Source of the DNA: CAYOFK01 sp964403185
GTDB taxonomy: Bacteria > Bacteroidota > Bacteroidia > Bacteroidales > VadinHA17
Reading direction: 5' to 3'
Assembly (NCBI GenBank): GCA_964403185.1
Contig: CAYOFK010000034.1
Location: 1 to 19,431 of the forward strand
DNA length: 19,431 nt
This document shows positions 1 to 5,905 of this stretch, piece by piece; positions within the stretch are counted from its first letter, which is position 1; each line of letters starts with the position of its first letter. The notes under the pieces are model-generated. The model did no database searches, was not told the origin of the DNA, and saw nothing but the letters and a program-made list of their open reading frames with translations. Both the position numbers and the translations under genes were made by a program.

Positions 1-98
1 TCAGGATTGAAGATTGCTTTGTCGTTACAGAAGAGGGAGGTAAATATCTTGGCGGCCTGCTAACCGAAGATATTGATAATCCATTTGGAATAAAATGA
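1..98 (+). CDS. M24-family metallopeptidase (Xaa-Pro aminopeptidase-like), C-terminal end only
   Basis: The window opens inside a reading frame (first full codon at position 3) that gives 31 residues and stops with TGA at 96-98. The visible peptide starts RIEDCFVVTEEGGKYLGG. In aminopeptidase P and prolidase (pita-bread M24 fold) the C-terminal signature is G-x-R-x-E-D-x-x-x-V-T-x-x-G, in which the Glu is one of the two-metal-site ligands. Xaa-Pro aminopeptidases remove N-terminal residues ahead of proline in peptides. The tail after the signature is short, as is usual for cytoplasmic members. Everything upstream lies outside the window, so family membership rests on this one motif. Other M24 proteins such as creatinase-like proteins remain possible. 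Confidence 0.6.
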   Translation, partial: RIEDCFVVTEEGGKYLGGLLTEDIDNPFGIK

Positions 99-161
99 TT
101 TGGGGACTGGATTGCTGAATTGTTAAACTATTTCATTCCTGTAAAACAAATTGCGGACTAT

Positions 162-204
162 CTGTAGATCGACTTTGTAAGTCGATTGGGTTTCAAAGAA
201 ACCC
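162..204. repeat. REP-like double hairpin, copy 1
   Basis: The shared left part TCTGTAGATCGACTTT is followed by a hairpin ATCGACTT-tg-AAGTCGAT type (168-186). A second perfect hairpin GGGTTTC-aaa-GAAACCC follows at once (188-204). The first 16 bases and the arm AAGTCGAT recur exactly at 2955-2979, where a different second hairpin follows. This modular build suggests a dispersed extragenic palindrome family and not a simple terminator. It lies 63 bp downstream of the M24 gene. Confidence 0.65.
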
Positions 205-352
205 TCATTATGTTAATTACGATAGACATCCAGGGATTGCAAGCGACTCAGAGGGTCCTTCTACAGTTGATTTTCCTGTATTTAAGTCTTCTTCATCCGG
301 CGGATTGTTATGATTACCGGGGCCGACTTCATCAATCCCCCTCTTTCGCTCT

Positions 353-374
353 GCCGGCTTTCCAGGGTTCAGCC
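353..374. repeat. 22-bp direct repeat, copy 1
   Basis: The 22 bases beginning GCCGGCTTTCCAGGG and ending TTCAGCC occur here and again at 484-505 without mismatch. The two copies are 131 bp apart in a region with no gene. The function is unknown; the repeat could be a remnant of a duplicated sequence. Confidence 0.7.
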
Positions 375-401
375 GCTTAGCGCTTTGGAAGCGCTTAGCG
401 G
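373..401. repeat. 29-bp imperfect palindrome
   Basis: The sequence reads CCGCTTAGCGCTT-tgg-AAGCGCTTAGCGG. The arms pair except for one T/T position in each half, giving a strong stem-loop with a 3-base loop. There is no T-run after it on either strand, so an intrinsic terminator is unlikely. It overlaps the end of the first 22-bp direct repeat. Confidence 0.6.
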
Positions 402-483
402 TTTATCCATTGTCGGCAATTTACACAAGCTGGCTCAACCCGGCACAGGGCACAGATCTGGGAGGAAACTTGGGGTCCTGTCG

Positions 484-505
484 GCCGGCTTTCCAGGGTT
501 CAGCC
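484..505. repeat. 22-bp direct repeat, copy 2
   Basis: This is an exact second copy of the 22 bases at 353-374 (starts GCCGGCTTTCCAGGG). Unlike the first copy it is not followed by the palindrome. Confidence 0.7.
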
Positions 506-781
506 ATTTCCGGAATCAACAGCAGTGTTTTATTCAGAGATCAAAACATATCTATTAGCGCCGGATTAGAATACCTTGATTTAATATATTAATGGATTAA
601 TAATTATAGGATTAGAGTCACCAAAAAAAAATCCTTATTGGTCATCAAACATAAGTTGCTTAAATGTAGAATTAAACCACAATGATAATCCCAGGATTAT
701 TAAAATGAAAAATAGAATCATAGTAAATAATTAAGATTTGCACAATTGAAATAACCGGAATCATTTGTACGGGAGTTTTTT

Positions 782-789
782 TAACTTTG
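782..789 (+). promoter_or_regulatory. Candidate Bacteroidota -7 element (TAACTTTG) for bTHX
   Basis: TAACTTTG matches the Bacteroidota sigma-ABfr -7 consensus TAnnTTTG exactly and lies 42 bp before the bTHX start codon. A TTTG is present upstream, but only 14 bases away, shorter than the usual -33/-7 spacing, so the -33 half is weak. This would give a leader of about 35 nt. Confidence 0.45.
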
Positions 790-831
790 TGTCTTTCAAT
801 AAATTTAGCTTAACTTAGAAATTACATTCGA

Positions 832-1329
832 ATGGGAAAAGGTGATCAAAAAACCAGGCGTGGCAAATTGTTTTCAAAGACTTATGGAGTAAGGCGTCCA
901 CGCAAAAAGAAAAAACCAGCTTATAAAGCTGTGGATGCCCCTGAACCTGTGGCCGTGGAAAAGAAGGTCAAAAAACCAGCAGAGGTGAAAGTTGAAGAGG
1001 TGGTTGAAAAAGTTGTAAAGGTGGTTGAACAGAAACCTGAAACTGCAACACCCCCCCCTGTAACATCAACGGAGGAGAAGAAAGAAGAGAAAACTGCGGT
1101 TAAGGAGCAAGCTGAAGAAGGTAAAAAGGCAGCTCCTAAAAAACCAGCGGTTAAGAAGACGGAACCAAAAGCTGAAAAAGAGACCAGGGAACCTGCAAAA
1201 AAAACGGCGCCAAAGACTGATAAGGAAACAAAGGAACCTGTGAAAAAAGCAACTCCTAAAAAGCCAGTGGTTGAGGAAGACAAACCTAAAACCAAAAAAG
1301 CTGAATCAAAAGAAGGGAAGAATAAATAA
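832..1329 (+). CDS. Ribosomal protein bTHX homologue with long Lys/Glu/Ala/Pro-rich tail
   Basis: The first 29 residues (MGKGDQKTRRGKLFSKTYG, then VRRPRKKKK) match the small-subunit ribosomal protein bTHX. In Thermus this is a peptide of under 30 residues that sits in the head of the 30S subunit and contacts 16S rRNA. Here the open frame goes on to 165 residues. Residues from about 30 are low-complexity, rich in K, E, A, P, V and T, with repeated patterns such as PKxxKETxEPxKK and APKKPxVxK, like histone H1-type or AlgP-type tails. The tail is probably disordered and would bind nucleic acid or rRNA. An 8-C run at 1051-1058 lies inside the frame. The start is fixed by the match to the bTHX N-terminus. 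The next gene begins 33 bp downstream on the same strand. Identity of the head is fairly secure; the role of the tail is unknown. Confidence 0.75.
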   Translation: MGKGDQKTRRGKLFSKTYGVRRPRKKKKPAYKAVDAPEPVAVEKKVKKPAEVKVEEVVEKVVKVVEQKPETATPPPVTSTEEKKEEKTAVKEQAEEGKKAAPKKPAVKKTEPKAEKETREPAKKTAPKTDKETKEPVKKATPKKPVVEEDKPKTKKAESKEGKNK

Positions 1330-1362
1330 TTCTTTCCTGCCATCAATCCTTTTCATCCCGGA

Positions 1363-2718
1363 ATGATTGCCCAGCTACATATAGTTGACCTTGGGTTGCT
1401 GATCTCGTCCGCTTTGCTGTTTTCCGCTTTGCTGTTTTCCGGCTTTATCTCCATAAAAGAATCAGAAAAACGGGCGGCAACAATCTTTGTCTGGTCCGCA
1501 ATTCTGACCCCGCCCATTTATATTCTGGTTCTGTTTTCGGGGTCTGAGATCCTTAAATGGATCATTTGCCCGGCTCCCTGGGCGCTGTTGCTTTACTTCT
1601 TCTTTCCCAATCCGTTCAGGAAACACGGCACATTTCAGATTCCAGCATCCCGTATTGATGAACGGGACATCATGTTCTCAAGAAGACTATTGAAGAAAAA
1701 TACCGCCCGCTACAATGATTATTATAACAGGTTCCCGGATAGAAAAGACGATGATGACCGGTCGCGATCCAGGCCTGGTTTGCTCTCAAGGGAGAGCACT
1801 TTATACCATCCGGTTTCTTTTGTTGCCGCTAAAACTGCTTTTGACACAATAGAAGCCTTAGCAGGTGAAATTGATGGGCCTGTTCATCCTGACAAACAGG
1901 ATCTTAATGCAGTTTCAGCTTCCCGGTTCCTGAAAAACTGGGCAAAAAAAATGGGCGCTCTTGAGGTGGGAATTACCGGACTGAAAGAATATCATTTGTA
2001 CAGTTTCCGTGGACGTGACCAAAACTATGGGAGGAAAGTCATGAGGGACCATGATTTTGCCATAGCTTTTACCGTGGAGATGGATAAGGAAATGATGGAT
2101 GCCGCACCAAAAGGCCCAACGGTAATGGAATCGGCAGGCAAGTATCTTAATGCCGGTATTATTGCTGTCCTTCTGGCTAAATTCATCCGGAACATGGGGT
2201 ACCCGGCCAGGGCGCATATCGATGGGAACTACGAGGTCGTATGTCCATTGGTGGCCAGGGACGCAGGTCTGGGAGATATCGGGCGGATGGGAGTGCTCAT
2301 GACACCGGAATTGGGTCCACGGGTACGGATAGGAGTGGTTACAACCAACATGGAACTGGAGCCTGATCTTCCAAAACCTGATCCGTCTATGTTGCATTTT
2401 TGCGAATTGTGTAAAAAGTGTGCGGCAGTATGTCCCGGCCAGTCCATATCTTTTGAATCCGGAACTGAAATTGAAGGAATTAAGAGATGGCGCATCGACC
2501 AGGGATCATGCTACGATTACTGGTGCAAAACCGGCACAGATTGTGGCCGGTGTATGGCTGTGTGTCCCTATTCCCATCCCAATAACATCCTTCATAACAT
2601 GGTACGGTATGGAATTAAAAATTCCACCGCATTCCGCAGGCTGGCTGTCCTTTTGGATGATCTCTTTTATGGCAAGAAACCAAAATCAAAGGACTATCCT
2701 GACTGGATGGGGGGATAA
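1363..2718 (+). CDS. Membrane-anchored reductive-dehalogenase-like corrinoid / double [4Fe-4S] protein
   Basis: This 451-residue protein has two to three hydrophobic segments at its N-terminus (about 7-31, 40-60, 66-82), no twin-arginine signal, then a soluble domain. The middle part carries RdhA-family features such as GYPARAHIDGNYEV, AGLGDIGRMGVLMTPELGP and VRIGVVTTNMELEPDLP. Near the C-terminus are two ferredoxin-like cluster motifs: C347-x2-C350-x2-C353-x3-C357-P, and C394-x2-C397-x3-C401-P with an earlier Cys (C383 or C388) in the conserved W-R-I-D-x3-C setting. In the RdhA family a cobamide and two [4Fe-4S] clusters carry out reductive removal of halogen. Related epoxyqueuosine reductase QueG uses the same cofactors but lacks the TM anchor. 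No rdhB anchor gene is present, so an organohalide-respiration role is doubtful and the substrate is unknown. The gene may be cotranscribed with bTHX (33 bp gap). Confidence 0.75.
   Translation: MIAQLHIVDLGLLISSALLFSALLFSGFISIKESEKRAATIFVWSAILTPPIYILVLFSGSEILKWIICPAPWALLLYFFFPNPFRKHGTFQIPASRIDERDIMFSRRLLKKNTARYNDYYNRFPDRKDDDDRSRSRPGLLSRESTLYHPVSFVAAKTAFDTIEALAGEIDGPVHPDKQDLNAVSASRFLKNWAKKMGALEVGITGLKEYHLYSFRGRDQNYGRKVMRDHDFAIAFTVEMDKEMMDAAPKGPTVMESAGKYLNAGIIAVLLAKFIRNMGYPARAHIDGNYEVVCPLVARDAGLGDIGRMGVLMTPELGPRVRIGVVTTNMELEPDLPKPDPSMLHFCELCKKCAAVCPGQSISFESGTEIEGIKRWRIDQGSCYDYWCKTGTDCGRCMAVCPYSHPNNILHNMVRYGIKNSTAFRRLAVLLDDLFYGKKPKSKDYPDWMGG
1408..1437 (+). repeat. 15-bp tandem duplication inside the first TM segment
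   Basis: TCCGCTTTGCTGTTT occurs twice head to tail. In the reading frame it encodes the duplicated peptide SALLF-SALLF within the first predicted membrane helix. It adds five residues without disturbing the frame. Confidence 0.8.
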
Positions 2719-2777
2719 TGCAGGTCTGTATCCCTGGACATACCAGGCCGTTGGCACGCCATGCCTGCCGTTGGCAC

Positions 2778-2909
2778 TGGGCTGTCTCAAAAGTCAGATT
2801 ACATATCATTCCTGCGAAAGCAGGAATCCATAAAAGCCTGATTTTCACATTACAAAGATTCCGTATCAAGTACGGAATGATGCCATTATGTTGCTTTTGA
2901 GACAGCCCC
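2778..2909 (+). mobile_element. MITE-like element, copy A (132 bp)
   Basis: The element is bounded by terminal inverted repeats GGGGCTGTCTCAAAAG and CTTTTGAGACAGCCCC, with a T in place of the first G in this copy. Inside are two stem-loops: ATTCCTGCGAAAGCAGGAAT (2808-2827, GAAA loop) and ATTCCGTA-tcaag-TACGGAAT (2858-2878). There is no coding capacity. Near-identical copies occur at 16664-16795 and 18896-19027, with a shortened copy at 4907-4978. It lies 59 bp after the stop of the reductive-dehalogenase-like gene. Small size, inverted ends and several copies fit a non-autonomous transposable element. The mobilising IS is not in the window, and no clear target-site duplication is seen. Confidence 0.8.
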
Positions 2910-2954
2910 TTTCCGCGATCCGGCGATTAAAGAACATTGGCTAGGCAGAAGGTT

Positions 2955-3040
2955 CTGTAGATCGACTTTCCAAGTCGATAAGCGATTTGAAAAATCGCTT
3001 TACATAAACGACCTGCAAGGTTTCCATAACCTCGCAGGTC
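2955..3040. repeat. REP-like cluster of three hairpins
   Basis: Three palindromes lie side by side: ATCGACTT-tcc-AAGTCGAT (2961-2979), AAGCGATTT-gaa-AAATCGCTT (2980-3000), and an imperfect GACCTGC...GCAGGTC stem with an inner AGGTT/AACCT pair (3010-3040). The first module with its leader TCTGTAGATCGACTTT (2955-2970) also occurs at 162-177. Modules of this kind appear as dispersed extragenic repeats in Bacteroidota genomes. No T-run follows, so a plain terminator is less likely. Confidence 0.65.
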
Positions 3041-3129
3041 TGCTCCACCCAGCCGCACTCCGCAACCATTCTAACACTCCATCCTTCCACTTTTACTATT
3101 TATTCTTATTTTCGTATTTTATTTCATAA

Positions 3130-4833
3130 ATGACTGATAAAGCAAGCGAAATATGGCTGAAAGCTGCAGCGGCCGGGAGCCTTTGGGCTTCGGTTGAAAT
3201 TGTCATCGGCAGTTTTTTTCATAACCTGCGTATGCCTTTTGCAGGAACCTTCCTGGCAGTGATGGGCATCAGCCTGATGATAGGGTTTCAGTATAAATGG
3301 AAGGATACAGGTCTTATCTGGAGGGCCGGACTGATCTGTGCCATCATGAAATCCCTCTCACCCAGCGCCGTCATCCTGGGACCCATGATAGGTATTCTTA
3401 CGGAAGCATTGATTTTGGAATTGTTTATCCGGTGGCTGGGGAGAAATCCTGCAGGCTTTATCCTTGGATCTGTTGCAGCCGTCTTTAGCGCCCTGCTGCA
3501 TAAAGCAGGCAGCCTGCTCATTCTGTATGGATTTGATATCGTTACCATCCTGGAAAATATATACCGCTTTGCAGAGAAACAGTTGGGATTCAAGGGTCCG
3601 GAACCTGGCAAACTTCTTTTAATTCTCGTACTTGTTTATATTGCTTTTGGGCTCTTCGCCGGCATTATTGGGATGCTGGCGGGAAACAAACTCCTGAAAA
3701 CCGGAACGGATCCAGAGAAACCATTCCAAACAACCGGAAGTAGCGAATTGATCGTGATGGATGCCGGAAGGTATTCATTGGGATTGTTAGGACTTCATTT
3801 CTTTGCTCTGGTAGCGCTGTTGCTCCTGATCAACAATGCGCCACTTTCTTATGCTGCTGCGGCAGTCATTCCTTACCTGCTATTTGTGTTTTCCCGTTAC
3901 AGAAAGGCGCTAAGGAGGTTGTCGAAACCTGTATTCTGGATCCAGTTGTTTGTGATACTGGTAACCGCCGTCTTATTCTGGAATGAATATGCTACCGGTG
4001 TTTTGTTAAATAAGGAGGGGTTACAGGTTGGTGTCAGAATGATCCTCAGGGCCCTGATCGTGGTGATTGTATTTTCATCGGTAAGCGTTGAACTTCGAAA
4101 TCCCCTGGTGAAAACCATACTGTACAAAAAAGGATTCGCTCAATTATATTCTTCCCTCAACCTTGCCTTTTCAATACTTCCAGGGATAATCGAAAAAACT
4201 GCCAAACCTGGAATGTTTTTGCTCAGACCGGTGCATTCCCTTGCCGGGATCATACAGAATTCAGATGATATCCTTATTTCATTTAAAAGTAAAATGCATG
4301 AAAAGCCTCCTGTATTTATAATTGCAGGGAACCAAAGAGAAGGAAAAACCACATTTCTGAAAGAAACCATTTCAGAACTCAAAAGAAGTAACTGTATTAT
4401 AGACGGGATCATGGCATTGGGGATTGATGAAAACAGTGAACGGTCAGGATTCAGGCTTATAGATATCAAAACCGGAGAGCAAATGCTCCTTTGCACAACA
4501 AGGCCGCATGAAAACTGGCCTAAAACGGGGAAGTTTTATTTTAATCCTGATTCTATTGAGTTTGGAAATGATATTATTTCAAAAATACCTGGTAGTTCCA
4601 TAGGGGTTATTGATGAAGTTGGTCCTCTTGAAATGGATGGCGAAGGCTGGGATGCATCTCTGAAAAGGATCCTTGAAGAACATAAAAACCCGCTAATACT
4701 TGTTATCCGGCGTAACCTTACACAAGAGATCATCAGGAAGTACCACCTTGAGAATGTTGTGATCATGGATATTGCACGGTACAAACCGAAAGAACTGGCA
4801 GATATGATCAGGCATGAGCTGGTGAAAAAATAA
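3130..4833 (+). CDS. Fused membrane protein (ECF-transporter-like) with C-terminal THEP1-type P-loop NTPase
   Basis: This is a 567-residue protein in three parts. Residues about 1-205 form several hydrophobic helices with conserved-looking loops (EIVIGSFFHNLRMPFAGTF, SPSAVILGPMIG), reminiscent of small ECF S-components. Residues about 216-380 form a second membrane block; the stretch GLQVGVRMILRALIV (from 297) and the later SLNLAFSILPGIIE resemble the conserved core of CbiQ/EcfT transmembrane subunits. Residues about 393-567 form a THEP1/NTPase_1 domain with Walker A G400-NQRE-G405-K406-T407 and Walker B GVIDEVGPLE (D495, E496). THEP1 proteins hydrolyse NTPs including ATP and GTP; their cellular role is poorly known. 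ECF importers take up vitamins or metals using ABC-type ATPases, so the NTPase here is unusual. The NTPase call is strong, the ECF link is inference, and the substrate is unknown. No riboswitch is seen upstream. Confidence 0.7.
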   Translation: MTDKASEIWLKAAAAGSLWASVEIVIGSFFHNLRMPFAGTFLAVMGISLMIGFQYKWKDTGLIWRAGLICAIMKSLSPSAVILGPMIGILTEALILELFIRWLGRNPAGFILGSVAAVFSALLHKAGSLLILYGFDIVTILENIYRFAEKQLGFKGPEPGKLLLILVLVYIAFGLFAGIIGMLAGNKLLKTGTDPEKPFQTTGSSELIVMDAGRYSLGLLGLHFFALVALLLLINNAPLSYAAAAVIPYLLFVFSRYRKALRRLSKPVFWIQLFVILVTAVLFWNEYATGVLLNKEGLQVGVRMILRALIVVIVFSSVSVELRNPLVKTILYKKGFAQLYSSLNLAFSILPGIIEKTAKPGMFLLRPVHSLAGIIQNSDDILISFKSKMHEKPPVFIIAGNQREGKTTFLKETISELKRSNCIIDGIMALGIDENSERSGFRLIDIKTGEQMLLCTTRPHENWPKTGKFYFNPDSIEFGNDIISKIPGSSIGVIDEVGPLEMDGEGWDASLKRILEEHKNPLILVIRRNLTQEIIRKYHLENVVIMDIARYKPKELADMIRHELVKK

Positions 4834-4906
4834 TTCATGAGTGAAATGAAAAAGGACTTTTTGACCGGATTTAGCTTTATGTTTTTCGTACCCCGAGTGG
4901 AAAAAC

Positions 4907-4978
4907 GGGGCTGTCTCAAAAGTCAGATTCCATATCAAGTACGGAATGATGCCATTAGGTTGCTTTTGAGACAGCCCC
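4907..4978 (+). mobile_element. MITE-like element, copy B (72 bp deletion derivative)
   Basis: Both 16-bp terminal repeats are perfect, but the first internal stem-loop and its surroundings (60 bp) are missing. The break falls between two copies of AGATT that flank the lost segment in the full-length copies, leaving a single AGATT. The second stem-loop survives with one change (CCATATC for CCGTATC). It lies 73 bp after the stop of the NTPase gene and before the 3' end of the minus-strand aat gene. Confidence 0.8.
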
Positions 4979-5026
4979 CTGAAATCTAAACCCAACTAAG
5001 AGTCGAACACCATCCTTCCAACAAAT

Positions 5027-5059
5027 AGCCGCCAAGCGGTTCAAAACCGCCAGGCGGCT
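5027..5059 (-). terminator. Nested hairpin just 3' of aat, possible terminator or REP
   Basis: Read on the minus strand the sequence is AGCCGCC-tg-GCGGTT-ttg-AACCGC-tt-GGCGGCT, a 13-pair stem with one two-base internal mismatch, followed by ATTTGTT. It starts 3 bp after the aat stop codon, which is a fitting place for a transcription terminator, though the T-tract is weak. Its nested form is also similar to the palindrome at 373-401, so it may be a dispersed repeat that has been recruited. Confidence 0.5.
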
Positions 5060-5062
5060 GCA

Positions 5063-5743
5063 CTAACTCAACAGCTCCCACTTCCCTCTCCTGGTTGACT
5101 TTTGAAGGCTCTTCGCAAGCAATTCAAGAAATTCAACTCTTGGAACAGGCCGGGCACCCAGTGATCTCAGGTGATCGGTGGGAACCTGGGCATCGATCAT
5201 GTCAAACTTCCAGGATTTCAATAACTCCACAAGATGGTGGAAAGCTACTTTTGAAGCATCTCGCTCGAGGTGGAACATGGATTCCCCGAAAAACGATCCG
5301 CCCAGCGATACTCCATATAAACCTCCAACAAGACTTCCCTCATAATAGGTTTCAACAGAATGGGCCAATCCTTGTTTATGCAGTTCAAGATAGGCCTTCG
5401 CCATTTCATCTGTGATCCAGGTGCCTTCCTGGTCTTTGCGTTTTACGGCGGCACAATGTTTAACAACGGATCGAAATGATGTATCTGCCCTGCATTCATA
5501 TTTGTCCGACCGGAGCTGATGTTTTAAACTTTTTGAGACTTTATATTCATCCGGAAACAATGTCATTCGCGGATCCGGCGACCACCAAAGTATGGGCAAA
5601 CTTTTATCGTACCATGGGAAGATCCCTTTTGAATAGGCATTGATCAGTGTTGCGGGACTTAAATTTCCGCCATAGGCAACCATCCCGTCTTTATTTGCAG
5701 TACCGGGATCGGGAAAATCATACAGGTGGTTTTTCTCGGACAT
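5063..5743 (-). CDS. aat: Leucyl/phenylalanyl-tRNA--protein transferase
   Basis: This enzyme transfers Leu or Phe from aminoacyl-tRNA to the N-terminal Arg or Lys of proteins, marking them for ClpS/ClpAP-type degradation (bacterial N-end rule), in the cytoplasm. The 226-residue length is normal for the family. Characteristic segments are all present and in order: GGNLSPATLINAYSKGIFPWY near the N-terminus (about 25-45), WWSPDPRM (53-60), GTWITDEM..AYLELHKQGLAHSVE in the middle, then LVGGLYGVSLGGSFFGESMFH and FDMIDAQVPTDHLRSLGA. The gene is alone on the minus strand, convergent with the NTPase gene and divergent from the isochorismatase-like gene; no clpS or clpA is nearby. The ATG start suits the family N-terminus. 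Confidence 0.95.
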   Translation of the reverse strand: MSEKNHLYDFPDPGTANKDGMVAYGGNLSPATLINAYSKGIFPWYDKSLPILWWSPDPRMTLFPDEYKVSKSLKHQLRSDKYECRADTSFRSVVKHCAAVKRKDQEGTWITDEMAKAYLELHKQGLAHSVETYYEGSLVGGLYGVSLGGSFFGESMFHLERDASKVAFHHLVELLKSWKFDMIDAQVPTDHLRSLGARPVPRVEFLELLAKSLQKSTRRGKWELLS

Positions 5744-5905
5744 GGCTAATGGAGGGTAAGAACTCTGTTAAAGAAAAGAAATGAACATCTAAATTAATAC
5801 TAAATAGCGGGAATCGGTGGTACTCTGAGTTCATTTATTTATATTCATACAGTTAAAATGTCTCTATTATTAATTTCCACGGGACAGCCACATAAAACAG
5901 AAGAA

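Larger units (their letters stand above)
99..831. other. Long intergenic region with hairpins and a direct repeat, no convincing gene
   Basis: These 733 bases hold no open frame that resembles a known protein; the frames present are at most about 80 codons and look non-coding. The stretch contains a pair of adjacent small hairpins (168-204), a 22-bp perfect direct repeat (353-374 and 484-505), a 29-bp imperfect palindrome (373-401), and an A+T-rich segment from about 545 onward that leads into the bTHX promoter region. The better GC balance of 290-540 compared with 545-830 could mean a decayed coding remnant, but I cannot identify a parent gene. Confidence 0.6.
2719..3129. other. Repeat-rich intergenic region
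   Basis: There is no gene in these 411 bp. It holds an 11-bp direct repeat GCCGTTGGCAC (2747-2757 and 2767-2777), the MITE-like element copy A, a cluster of three hairpins (2955-3040), and an A+T-rich stretch before the start codon at 3130. The latter includes TATTTTCG (3107-3114), a one-mismatch match to the Bacteroidota -7 consensus. Confidence 0.7.

Noticed and set aside
310..592. Overlapping frames of 60-82 codons in the first intergenic region
   Set aside because: They cross the direct repeats and palindrome, show no known motif, and have no consistent start or promoter. Kept only as a possible decayed region.
921..1346. 141-codon open frame on the minus strand opposite the bTHX tail
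   Set aside because: It is the shadow of a Lys/Glu/Pro-rich repeat (giving Phe/Ser/Thr-rich low-complexity sequence), with no recognisable domain. The plus strand carries the clear bTHX start.
1915..2397. 160-codon frame on the minus strand within the reductive-dehalogenase-like gene
   Set aside because: No family features, and it lies wholly inside a strongly supported gene on the other strand.
2747..2777. 11-bp direct repeat GCCGTTGGCAC next to MITE copy A
   Set aside because: Both copies are on the left side of the element, so it is not a target-site duplication. Too short to interpret further.
2718..2900. Short frame running through MITE copy A
   Set aside because: It consists of the repeat and its spacer; the same repeat in other copies is not kept open in frame.
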